DNA of 64,000 bases from Lactobacillus kullabergensis (GTDB lineage: Bacteria > Bacillota > Bacilli > Lactobacillales > Lactobacillaceae), in NCBI RefSeq assembly GCF_000967195.1, contig NZ_KQ033871.1, positions 440,954 to 504,953 on the forward strand, read 5' to 3'. How positions within the stretch are numbered: the first letter of the stretch is position 1; the number at the start of each line of letters is the position of its first letter. The notes beneath the pieces were generated by a model. The model made no database searches, had not been told where the DNA came from, and was given only the letters and a program-made list of their open reading frames with translations. The position numbers and the translations under genes are program-made. This document shows positions 49,144 to 56,920 of this stretch, piece by piece.

Positions 49144-49456
49144 GTGGACAGAAAATTAAAATATGAAGTTCGTTTTGAAAAATCTTTTGTAAAAAGGATG
49201 GATAATTTACAAAGTATGTTTAATCTTTCTTCTGTTGATACAATAGATGCAAGGATGATAACTAGGTATGCTTTTGAAATCCTAGCTATTTAAAAAATAT
49301 ACTGTTCATAAAGTTTTGAAAAAACTCTGGAGTGAATACCACGAATTTCATGTTATTAATGATTTACTAGTAATTTATTATCAGGTGGATGCCAAAAAGC
49401 GTTTAAGGATGGTAACTATCACCAATCATAAGGAACTTTCTACTGGTAAGTTATGA
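49144..49456 (+). pseudogene. YafQ-family toxin, frameshifted
   Basis: From GTG 49144 the frame reads VDRKLKYEVRFEKSFVKRMD to a TAA at 49291; another frame continues with HKVLKKLWSEYHEFHVINDL, LVIYYQVDAKKRLRMVTIT and NHKELSTGKL to the stop at 49456. The second part matches the C-terminal half of YafQ/RelE mRNA interferases, including the catalytic HEFHV region. The 313-nt length is not a multiple of 3, confirming one net shift near 49285-49292. Together with the damaged antitoxin the module is dead. Confidence 0.8.
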
Positions 49457-49497
49457 AGTAAGATTAAAAATAGCGTCTTTTAAGAAAATAACACCAA

Positions 49498-49983
49498 ATG
49501 AACAAAAGCGAGACATTACATTACTTAGATCAACACGGAATTAAATATGAGATAGTGGAGCACCAAGCTGTCTACAATATGGCAGAAATGGAGCAGATTA
49601 AACTGCCACACCCTTAAGCAGATGCTAAAAATCTGTTTGTGAGGGATGACAAGAAACGTGACTACTACCTTTTGACGATTAAGGGCGATAAAAGAGTCAA
49701 CTTACAGCAATTTCATGAGGAAAATGACACTCGCAGGCTTAGTTTTGCCTCACCGCAAGACCTAAAAGAAAAATTAGGATTAGAACCAGGTTCCGTCACA
49801 CCTTTGGGGTTGTTAAATGACTCTCACCACGAAATCCCCTTTTACTTAGATTCATATTTTAGTGACCAGCCTAGAATCGCTATTCATCCCAACGATAATA
49901 CAGCTACTATTTGGCTAGATCCGCAAGACTTGCTTAAAATCATAAAAAGTTTGGGAAATCCTGTTAGGGTAGTAAAGATGTAA
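49498..49983 (+). pseudogene. Prolyl-tRNA editing protein ProX/YbaK family, interrupted by a stop codon
   Basis: A single frame runs from ATG 49498 (NKSETLHYLDQHGIKYEIVE) to 49983, broken only by TAA at 49615-49617 in the motif LPHP-stop-ADAKNLFVRDDK. Homologues have Glu there, so one G-to-T change in GAA explains it. The family deacylates mischarged Ala-tRNA(Pro) or Cys-tRNA(Pro). The C-terminal 114 residues (49642 onward) stay open from a GTG at 49639 but lack the N-terminal part of the fold. Everything else is well preserved, so the mutation is recent or a sequencing error. Confidence 0.85.
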
Positions 49984-50000
49984 TTTTTATTCTGAGTATT

Positions 50001-50044
50001 ATAAAAGATGGTAAATCTAAAAATAGATTTACCATCTTTTTTTA
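50001..50044. terminator. Bidirectional intrinsic terminator
   Basis: AAAAGATGGTAAATCT pairs perfectly with AGATTTACCATCTTTT around AAAAAT. It lies between the convergent ProX remnant and the RpiR gene. Confidence 0.92.
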
Positions 50045-50053
50045 TAGCAACTT

Positions 50054-50875
50054 TTAAATTTCTTTTTTTAATATTTCAGGTAGGACTTTTTCCTTGATGG
50101 AATTGCTATCAATTTTAGTATAAATTTCGTACCCGCGTGCTAACACATCGCACAGATAAAGTTGAGAAACTTGTCCGGCTACAGAACCAATATTTATAAA
50201 TTCTCCCACTGCTGTTTGTAATTGAACGTCGCCTAAATTTGCTATGGGCGAACTCAATTCATTAGAAATAGTAATGATTTTTGCCCCGTTCTTTTTAGCT
50301 AGTTTTAAAGAGTCATATGTATCTTTGGTATGACCCGAAAGAGATAGGCCAATAACAACATCTTTTTTTGTTAGTAATGAACTAATTTGTACTTGAATGT
50401 GTGGATCAACTTCGGCATGTGCTATTAGACCTATCCTTAACCATGTTTTAGCAAAATCTTTTGCTGACTCTCCAGAGTGCCCTAGGCCAAATAAATAGAC
50501 CCGCTTGGCTTTAGCCAGTATCTTAACCGCTTTAAGTAAATTTTGGGGAAATAATAAACTTTTAGTTTTGTTGATTGAATCGATTAATAAGTTTGCACTT
50601 TCAATATAAAAGTTGCTATCCCCACTAGTGGTAGCCAATTTATTCTGCGAAATTGATTCTTGTGCTAAATAAATTTTTAGTTTAGAAAAGCCTGAAAAGC
50701 CAAGTTTCTTGCAAAGGCGAATAATGGTAGCATCGCTGGTACCTGAAGCTATAGCCAATGATTTTATCGTATCGTAAATTACTTGTTCTGCGTGACTAGC
50801 AATGTAATTAGCTAATTTTACTTCAGATTTGGTCAACTCTTTTTTGTTCTCATTAAATAATTGAATAAAATTCAT
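50054..50875 (-). CDS. RpiR/MurR family transcriptional regulator (HTH + SIS)
   Basis: 273 residues. An N-terminal HTH_6 domain (LTKSEVKLANYIASHAEQV, SDATIIRLCKKLGFSGFSKL) is followed by a SIS domain (VYLFGLGHSGESAKDFAKTW, VVIGLSLSGHTKDT) that binds a phosphosugar. It is divergent from nanE and the PTS gene with 139 nt between, the usual arrangement for a local regulator sensing an amino-sugar phosphate such as ManNAc-6-P or GlcNAc-6-P. Confidence 0.9.
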   Translation of the reverse strand: MNFIQLFNENKKELTKSEVKLANYIASHAEQVIYDTIKSLAIASGTSDATIIRLCKKLGFSGFSKLKIYLAQESISQNKLATTSGDSNFYIESANLLIDSINKTKSLLFPQNLLKAVKILAKAKRVYLFGLGHSGESAKDFAKTWLRIGLIAHAEVDPHIQVQISSLLTKKDVVIGLSLSGHTKDTYDSLKLAKKNGAKIITISNELSSPIANLGDVQLQTAVGEFINIGSVAGQVSQLYLCDVLARGYEIYTKIDSNSIKEKVLPEILKKEI

Positions 50876-50925
50876 TTCTTAAAAAGCCTCTTTCGCTAAT
50901 GAGTAAATTATATCATCCTTTTTCA

Positions 50926-50964
50926 AGAAAACGATTGCATTTCCCGCCAAAAAATAATATCATA
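50926..50964 (+). promoter_or_regulatory. nanE-PTS promoter with cre-like site
   Basis: TTGCAT (50935-50940) and TATCAT (50959-50964) with an 18-bp spacer form a plausible promoter. AGAAAACGATTGCA (50926-50939) matches the catabolite-responsive element consensus TGWAANCGNTNWCA at all but two positions and overlaps the -35, predicting CcpA repression when glucose is present. Confidence 0.55.
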
Positions 50965-51014
50965 CTTTAGGAAGTAAAACTTCAAAAAATAATATTAATG
51001 GAGTAAAAATACAT

Positions 51015-51716
51015 ATGGAAAAAGAAAAGTTCATCAATAAGATCCATAAGGGATTGATTGTTTCTTGCCAGGCTTTACCCGGAGAACCTTTGTATACTGA
51101 AAAAGGAGGGATAATGCCTCTTATGGCGAAGGCTGCTGAAGAAGCGGGTGCGGTAGGTATACGTGCAAATTCAGTACGTGATATTAAAGAAATTCAAGCT
51201 ACGGTTAGTTTACCTATAATCGGAATCATTAAAAAGGACTATCCCCCTGAAGAGCCGTACATTACACCAACGATGAAAGAAGTAGATGAATTAGTTGAAA
51301 CCAAGGTTGACGTTATAGCTTTTGACTGCACTTTACGTCCTCGGCATGATGGACAAACCATTAATCAATTTATCAAAGAAGTTAAATTGAAATATCCGCA
51401 TCAGTTAATGATGGCTGATATATCAAACTTTGAAGAAGCACAGAATGCTTATGAATGTGGTGTAGATTTTGTTGGTACTACCTTGGCTGGTTATACTGCT
51501 GAAAGTGAAAACAAGTCTGGACCAGATTTTCAATTAATTAAAAGAATTGTGGATGCTGACCTGCCACTAATTGCGGAGGGTAAAATTCATACTCCAGCTG
51601 AATTAAAAAAGGTAATAGACCTTAATCCGCTTGGAATTGTAGTTGGTGGTGCTATTACTAGACCTCTGCAAATTGCTAGGACGTTCACTTCAGTATTTAA
51701 AAAAGGGAGAGAATAA
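51015..51716 (+). CDS. nanE: N-acetylmannosamine-6-phosphate 2-epimerase
   Basis: 233-residue TIM-barrel enzyme turning ManNAc-6-P into GlcNAc-6-P. The start [16 protein letters not shown], the GIIKKDYP motif and the phosphate-binding end ([24 protein letters not shown]) are diagnostic. No sialate lyase (nanA) or ManNAc kinase (nanK) is nearby; a PTS gene follows after 1 nt, so the epimerase substrate is probably delivered already phosphorylated. Confidence 0.95.
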   Translation: MEKEKFINKIHKGLIVSCQALPGEPLYTEKGGIMPLMAKAAEEAGAVGIRANSVRDIKEIQATVSLPIIGIIKKDYPPEEPYITPTMKEVDELVETKVDVIAFDCTLRPRHDGQTINQFIKEVKLKYPHQLMMADISNFEEAQNAYECGVDFVGTTLAGYTAESENKSGPDFQLIKRIVDADLPLIAEGKIHTPAELKKVIDLNPLGIVVGGAITRPLQIARTFTSVFKKGRE

Positions 51717-51717
51717 A

Positions 51718-53781
51718 ATGACTAAAAATAAGAGATTCACTGCAATTGGTCAGTGGTTTTCCCAATTAGGGCAAGCTTTCATGTTGCCAATTGCTATTTT
51801 GCCGGTTGCCGGTTTATTGTTAGGACTTGGCGGAGCTCTAACAAATGATGCGGCTGTTTCAGCTTTTCCAGTTTTAAATCAAGTTTGGTTACAAAATACA
51901 TTAAAAATAATGAATTTTGCTGGTAACGCAGTTTTTAGTAACTTGGCTTTAATCTTTTCGATTGGTTTGGCTGTTGGTTTAGCTAAAGGTGATAAGGGTA
52001 CTGCCGGTTTAGCTGGTGGTGTAGCTTATCTTGTATATACTGCGACAATTTCTGGTTTGCTACAATTGTTTAACCCTAAAAATACAATTGACACTGGTGT
52101 TTTAGGTGCGATCGTAATTGGCTCCGTTGTAGCATATTTGCATAACCACTACCGTAAAATTCAGTTGCCACAATTTTTAGGCTTTTTTGGCGGATCGAGA
52201 TTCGTACCAATTATTTCTGCAATTGCTGCTATAGTTATCGGTGCAATATTTTACTTAATCTGGCCTCCAATTCAAGGTTGGCTGACTACTGCTGGACATG
52301 CAATTGCTGCAATGGGCAGTTTTGGTAGTTTCCTGTACGGATTTTTATTACGGCTGACTGGAGCCGTCGGTTTACATCATACTATTTATCCGATGTTCTG
52401 GTATACGGCACTCGGTGGTACAGCAGAAGTAGCTGGAAAAACCGTTGTCGGAGCTCAAAATATTTTCTTTGCCCAATTAGCTGATCCAAATTTCCATGGT
52501 TTATTCACTTATGGTACTCGGTTTTTCGCTGGACGTTTTGCAACCATGATGTTTGGCTTGCCTGGAGCTGCTTTAGCAATGTATCTTTGCCTGCCAAAAG
52601 CTAACAGGAAAAAAGATGGTGGATTGTATCTTTCAGGTGGTCTTACTTCTTTTCTTACAGGTATTACCGAGCCTTTAGAATACTCATTTCTATTTGTAGC
52701 TCCTTGGTTATATTTAATTCATTCATTTCTTGATGGTTGCTCATTCTATCTTGCAGATATTATGAACATTAGAATTGGTAATTCATTTTCTGGTGGATTA
52801 ATAGATTACCTGTTGTTTGGTGTTTTGCAAGGAAAAGATAAAACAAACTGGCCTAATGTATTAATTATTGGTGTTATTTGGTTTTTCCTCTACTTCTTTG
52901 TTTTCACTTTTTGTATTAAAAAATTCCATGTCAATATTCCTGGAATGCAAACTGAAGTTGATAATGACGTTGAAAAAACTGATTACAAATCAGGAAATGT
53001 CACCAGTCTACATACAGAGTCTGAGCAAATTATTGCAGCTTTAGGTGGGGCTGAGAATATAAATACTATTTCTGCTTGTGCTACCAGATTAAGAATTTCA
53101 CTTAAAGATAACAGTCAAGTTAATGAACCTGTATTTAAAAAATTAGGTTCTCCGGGTGTTTTAAAAGTCGCTGGTGGACTTCAAATTATTTTTGGTGGTA
53201 AAGCCGATCTTTATAGTCAAGAAATAAATGATTTGCTAGCTCATCCTCAAAGGAAAAATGAGACCACAACTAGCCATGATGCTGAAGATAATATAGTAAG
53301 TGAAAATAATAAAATGACAATTGACTTTACTGCACCCGTTAACGGTAAATTTAAATCTTTAGTTGATGTTGATGATGAAGTCTTTTCTAAAAAAATGATG
53401 GGGGAAGGCTTTGCAATTGAACCAACTGATCAACATATTTTCAGTCCAGTAGAAGGTGAAGTTGTTTCAATTTTTAAGACCAAGCATGCAATTGGACTTA
53501 AAACGAAAGACGGTCTGGAAGTATTATTACATATGGGAATCGATACTGTTGATCTGGCAGGGAAACCGTTTACTATTAAAGTCAAAGAAGGAGAGAAAGT
53601 TTCTCCAAAAAGTGAGTTGGCTGAAGTTGATCTTGAGCAAATTAAAGCAAGTGGTAAAAAGCCAACAATTATTACAGTAATTACAAATTCAATAGATCAT
53701 GTTATACAAGCAAGTGACGATGCTAAAACAGGCGATAAGATTCACGCTCAAGATGATGTTTATCACGCTTTAGTCAAATAA
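51718..53781 (+). CDS. PTS sugar transporter EIICBA (glucose/N-acetylglucosamine superfamily)
   Basis: 687 residues, one chain with three PTS domains. EIIC (about 1-410) begins AFMLPIAILPVAGLLLGLGGA and has GITEPLEYSFLFVAPWLY. EIIB carries the phosphorylated Cys454 in ISACATRLR. EIIA carries His605 in VLLHMGIDTVDL. An AAAAGGGAGAGAA site precedes the ATG at 51718; an upstream in-frame codon at 51643 lies inside nanE. Pairing with nanE and an RpiR regulator suggests import of N-acetylmannosamine (as ManNAc-6-P) or a related amino sugar; glucose-type substrates are the alternative. Confidence 0.92.
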   Translation: MTKNKRFTAIGQWFSQLGQAFMLPIAILPVAGLLLGLGGALTNDAAVSAFPVLNQVWLQNTLKIMNFAGNAVFSNLALIFSIGLAVGLAKGDKGTAGLAGGVAYLVYTATISGLLQLFNPKNTIDTGVLGAIVIGSVVAYLHNHYRKIQLPQFLGFFGGSRFVPIISAIAAIVIGAIFYLIWPPIQGWLTTAGHAIAAMGSFGSFLYGFLLRLTGAVGLHHTIYPMFWYTALGGTAEVAGKTVVGAQNIFFAQLADPNFHGLFTYGTRFFAGRFATMMFGLPGAALAMYLCLPKANRKKDGGLYLSGGLTSFLTGITEPLEYSFLFVAPWLYLIHSFLDGCSFYLADIMNIRIGNSFSGGLIDYLLFGVLQGKDKTNWPNVLIIGVIWFFLYFFVFTFCIKKFHVNIPGMQTEVDNDVEKTDYKSGNVTSLHTESEQIIAALGGAENINTISACATRLRISLKDNSQVNEPVFKKLGSPGVLKVAGGLQIIFGGKADLYSQEINDLLAHPQRKNETTTSHDAEDNIVSENNKMTIDFTAPVNGKFKSLVDVDDEVFSKKMMGEGFAIEPTDQHIFSPVEGEVVSIFKTKHAIGLKTKDGLEVLLHMGIDTVDLAGKPFTIKVKEGEKVSPKSELAEVDLEQIKASGKKPTIITVITNSIDHVIQASDDAKTGDKIHAQDDVYHALVK

Positions 53782-54048
53782 ATCAAATTAGTAGATAAGA
53801 TGATATTGGTTAGCAAAAGATTAGTCCTTTGTTGATTGTGATTTTATTTTAGCCAGAATTAAAAAGATATATTTCTCAAATTGGAGTATTTAAAAATAAT
53901 GTAAATTAAAAGCTATTTTGTTGATAAACCATACAGCAATTTATTTGTATATATTTATAAAATAAATACCACTAAATTATTAACAAAAGGTAAATATTTT
54001 TATTTATGAATGTAATTGGTTAAATTATATCAACTTTCATTGTAGAAT

Positions 54049-54148
54049 CTTTTTCGTTGCCGTTAATCTCTGGTCAGGACTAGGATATTGCTTTTAAAAG
54101 CACCAAGAAATTAAGACCTGAACGCAGCCAATAATGGTAACGAATCTG
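54049..54148. ncRNA. Long imperfect hairpin, candidate structured RNA of unknown class
   Basis: TTCGTTGCCGTTA (54053-54065) pairs over 13 bp with TAATGGTAACGAA (54132-54144), two pairs being G-U. Inside, TGG-TCAGG pairs with CCTGA-ACGCAG-CCA, and an apical GCTTTTAAAAGC helix can form. The nested helices with internal loops look like an RNA rather than an operator. It lies in a 1-kb stretch (53782-54783) without genes. No terminator or downstream ORF is close. I could not match it to a named riboswitch or small RNA. Confidence 0.45.
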
Positions 54149-54453
54149 ATGTTAAAAATATAGTTATCAGTTTAATCTTGACTTTAATTAAACATTTACA
54201 TCATTGTTAATTAAGTATCTTTCTTTCTTGTGTATAAATCTAATTTCTCAATAAACTGTTGTTTTAGTTAGAATAATTCATATTCATTTAATCATTAAAT
54301 TACTTTAAATTTCATCACTTTAGTTTTTATTTGAATTTGCTAATATCTCATCAACGTTAAAATAAAATAGCGGATGATTAAAGCAAAAAGTTGAGGCTCT
54401 TGCCTTTTACCCCTTTCAGGAAAAAGGATTGTTAGTTGATCACTTAAGCTAAT

Positions 54454-54470
54454 ACTAGTTGCAAACTAGT
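54454..54470. repeat. Palindrome ACTAGTT-GCA-AACTAGT
   Basis: Perfect 7-bp arms around GCA in the gene-free stretch 54149-54783. Apart from this, that stretch holds short meaningless frames and no promoter or gene I can support. Confidence 0.5.
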
Positions 54471-54783
54471 AGAAAAAACGCATATGAGTAGGGATAGATT
54501 AATTATTAGCATTCTGGCTTAACGACTAAAAACAGTGGTAATCAAAACTAATTTAAAGTCGTAGTTGGAGGTGTGGCATCAAAGCGGTTATCGATTACCT
54601 GTTACTAAAATTTTACCTAGCATAAACTTAAAAAAAGCAATATCATCAAGTTAAACAAAATAACTATTATAAAAACATCAGAAAAGTAAGGCTAAGATGA
54701 TAAAATTTTTTACCATTCTTAGCCAAATAGTTAATGCTATACCCCCAAGTGAACTGCCGATTCTTCATTTTTACTTCATGGTG

Positions 54784-54812
54784 TTGACATAATTAATAAA
54801 TAATGATAGATT
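54784..54812 (+). promoter_or_regulatory. Promoter of the T-box leader
   Basis: TTGACA (54784-54789) with a 17-bp spacer and TAGATT (54807-54812). It places the transcript start near 54819, just before the 5' side of the T-box stem I. Confidence 0.6.
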
Positions 54813-54834
54813 AAAAGTCAATTAAATAAACAAC

Positions 54835-55093
54835 ATCTTGAAAAGCAGAGTAACTATTTTGTTGCTGATAAAGAGAGCTGATATTTGGGTGAAAATCAGT
54901 TAGCAGTAAGTAGCGAACATGGGCTTCTAATTGATGTCCATTGGTGATAATCAGCCAGTGGCGGAGTTGCATCCGTTATTTCTGCAAGCTATTGTTTGAT
55001 AGTTAATGAGGTTTATTACGTGAGTAATAAATGAATAAAAGGTGGTAACGCGAGCACTCGTCCTTAAGAAGAAAAGGATGAGTGCTTTTTTTA
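54835..55093 (+). promoter_or_regulatory. T-box leader controlling the amidohydrolase
   Basis: The canonical T-box sequence AAAAGGTGGTAACGCG is at 55037-55052, followed by a terminator hairpin AGCACTCGTCCTT/AAGGATGAGTGCT (55053-55065 with 55074-55086) and seven T. Stem I is recognisable from AGTA (54850-54853, 5' side of the specifier loop), AGAGAG (about 54872), the GGGTGAAA apical region and GAACATGGG on the 3' side (about 54925). Reading the codon right after GAA gives CAT (His); shifting by one gives ATG (Met). Uncharged tRNA would stabilise the antiterminator and switch on the next gene. Confidence 0.88.
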
Positions 55094-55116
55094 TACAAAA
55101 TTTTGGAGGTTTCTAA

Positions 55117-56301
55117 ATGACAAAAACTGCTTATACTAACGTTAATTTGTTTAATGGGATTGATGATAAAATTCAGTCTAATACAACATTAGTGGTTGAT
55201 GACGAAAGTGGTAAGATTACTGAAATTGATACAGGTACTGCACCTCAAGCAGATAAAACAGTTGATTTACAAAATAAATATGTGATTCCTGGTCTAATCA
55301 ATTGCCATACACATATTATTATGGATCCCTTAACCCCTGATGGTGGTAGTGAATCTGATGTAGTTTCTTCAACTGTGCGTGCAGTAAAACATTTGCATGA
55401 TTTATTAAAATCCGGTGTTACCTATATTCGTGAATGTGGCAGCACTTATAATATCGATATTGCTCTTAATAATTTAATTAAGAAAAATAAGTTAACCAAA
55501 GTGCCAGAAATCGTGCCAGCAGGACACCCGTTTTCTATGACTGGAGGACACGGCGATTTGCCTAATTTTGGTGTGCTGGTCGATTCACCAGATGAAATGC
55601 GCAAAGCAGTTCGTCAGGGAATTAAAGCCGGCGCCAAGGCAATTAAAGTCATGGCCACAGGTGGCGTCATGACTGAAAACGATTCTCTTGATGATCCTCA
55701 ATTAAGTGAAGCTGAAATGCACGTTGCAGTGGAAGAAGCTCACCACAAGGGTTTAACTGTGGCCGCACATGCGGAAGGCAATCCGGGAATTTTGAATGCG
55801 ATTAAGGCCGGCGTTGACAGCATTGAGCACGGCTTCTACGTTAATGATGAAGAAATTAAGCTGATGATTGAAAAAGGAACATATTTGACGCCAACGATAG
55901 TTGGAGCTTGGGCATTTATCGAATATGCACCGGGTAAAATTCCAGACTGGGAAATGAATAAAATTGCGGCAGCTTGGAAAGATTTGCGCGGCAACATTAC
56001 TAAGGCCAAAAATGCTGGTGTCAAAATCACTTTGGGCACTGATGCCGGCACACCATTTAATGACTTTACGATGACTCCTGAAGAACTGCCTTTACTAGTA
56101 GAACAAGGCTTTACTAATTTTGAAGCTTTAGAAACCAGCTATAATTCCGCTAAACTACTTAAAATTGCTGACGAATATGGTTCGCTAGAAGAGGGCAAAT
56201 ACGCAGACTTTTTGGTACTTGATGAAAATCCGCTAGAGAAAATCAATGCTGTTGTGCAAAAAGATAAAGCAGTTTATAAAAAGGGTAAGAGAGCTTACTA
56301 A
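55117..56301 (+). CDS. Metal-dependent amidohydrolase (imidazolonepropionase/prolidase-like)
   Basis: 394 residues of the COG1228 amidohydrolase superfamily. Metal ligands can be read: NCHTHIIMDP (HxH), the Lys in AIKVMATGG that becomes carboxylated in binuclear members, AAHAEGN, SIEHGFY and LGTDAGTP. The family holds imidazolonepropionases, prolidase-like dipeptidases and related hydrolases. A T-box leader switches it on during amino-acid starvation, which favours a biosynthetic or scavenging role (for example a dipeptidase) over catabolism. GGAGG precedes the ATG. The exact substrate is unknown. Confidence 0.85.
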   Translation: MTKTAYTNVNLFNGIDDKIQSNTTLVVDDESGKITEIDTGTAPQADKTVDLQNKYVIPGLINCHTHIIMDPLTPDGGSESDVVSSTVRAVKHLHDLLKSGVTYIRECGSTYNIDIALNNLIKKNKLTKVPEIVPAGHPFSMTGGHGDLPNFGVLVDSPDEMRKAVRQGIKAGAKAIKVMATGGVMTENDSLDDPQLSEAEMHVAVEEAHHKGLTVAAHAEGNPGILNAIKAGVDSIEHGFYVNDEEIKLMIEKGTYLTPTIVGAWAFIEYAPGKIPDWEMNKIAAAWKDLRGNITKAKNAGVKITLGTDAGTPFNDFTMTPEELPLLVEQGFTNFEALETSYNSAKLLKIADEYGSLEEGKYADFLVLDENPLEKINAVVQKDKAVYKKGKRAY

Positions 56302-56349
56302 ATAAAAGCAAATGATTTTGCAATTTCGAACAAGTGTTCCATAATAAAA

Positions 56350-56377
56350 GAAGCTACTGAAAAAGTAGCTTTTTTAT
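56350..56377 (+). terminator. Rho-independent terminator after the amidohydrolase
   Basis: Perfect 8-bp stem AAGCTACT/AGTAGCTT with loop GAAAA, followed by a T run. Confidence 0.82.
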
Positions 56378-56392
56378 TATGGGGGAGAAAAA

Positions 56393-56764
56393 ATGAATCA
56401 AAAATTTTTAGATGTCATGAATGATGAAGGACCAGTTACCATTGTTACTATTAATGCCAACCCAGCCAGTGTGGTAAATACGTGGATGTCGTATGTAAAA
56501 GTCGACGAGGCAAACAATTGCCTTTATATCCCTGCAGCGGGAATGCACAGTATTGAGAATGATTTTAACCAAGACAATCATATCCTATTAACTATGGGTT
56601 CAAAAAAAGTAGAGGGTACAGCTGGCCCAGGAGCTGGATTTCATGTTAAAGGAACCGGAAAATTTTTGGCAGAAGGACCAGAATTCTCTGAAATGCAGGC
56701 ACGTTTTCCCTGGTTAAGAGAGGTTTTACGTGTTAATATCAACCAAATTGAACAAAAAATTTAA
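56393..56764 (+). CDS. Pyridoxamine 5'-phosphate oxidase family protein
   Basis: 123 residues of the split-barrel flavin-binding fold. The segments VTIVTINANPASVVNTWMSY and GMHSIENDFNQDNHILLTMG fit the PNPOx-like family found widely in lactobacilli. True PNPOx residues are not evident, so it is better viewed as a small FMN-binding or FMN-reductase-like protein of unknown function. GGGGGAG precedes the ATG. It is monocistronic, between a terminator and the D-lactate dehydrogenase gene. Confidence 0.8.
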   Translation: MNQKFLDVMNDEGPVTIVTINANPASVVNTWMSYVKVDEANNCLYIPAAGMHSIENDFNQDNHILLTMGSKKVEGTAGPGAGFHVKGTGKFLAEGPEFSEMQARFPWLREVLRVNINQIEQKI

Positions 56765-56920
56765 TTTAGCACTTTAAAATAATGTGCAAATCTGATGGTC
56801 TTATTAGCTTTCATATGATTAGGCTTAAATTATTATTTTTTGAAATTTATCTTTAATTTTATTCTAATTTTAGATACAATAAGAGATATAAATTTTTTAT
56901 CCAAAAAAGGAGGATTAATA

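Noticed and set aside
49639..49983. Stand-alone 114-residue protein
   Set aside because: The same frame continues upstream to 49498 with only one stop codon; it is the larger part of the interrupted ProX gene.
35300..50000. Prophage or integrative element
   Set aside because: Defence-type genes and pseudogenes are dense, but no integrase, phage structural gene, tRNA attachment repeat or conjugation gene is visible.
54053..54144. Signal recognition particle RNA
   Set aside because: GGTCAGG and GCAGCC recall the SRP core, but CCTGA pairs with TCAGG and the GGAA tetraloop is missing.
54690..54790. Insertion sequence remnant
   Set aside because: The minus strand has a short open frame starting MKNRQFTWGY, but no terminal inverted repeats, target duplication or recognisable transposase motifs.
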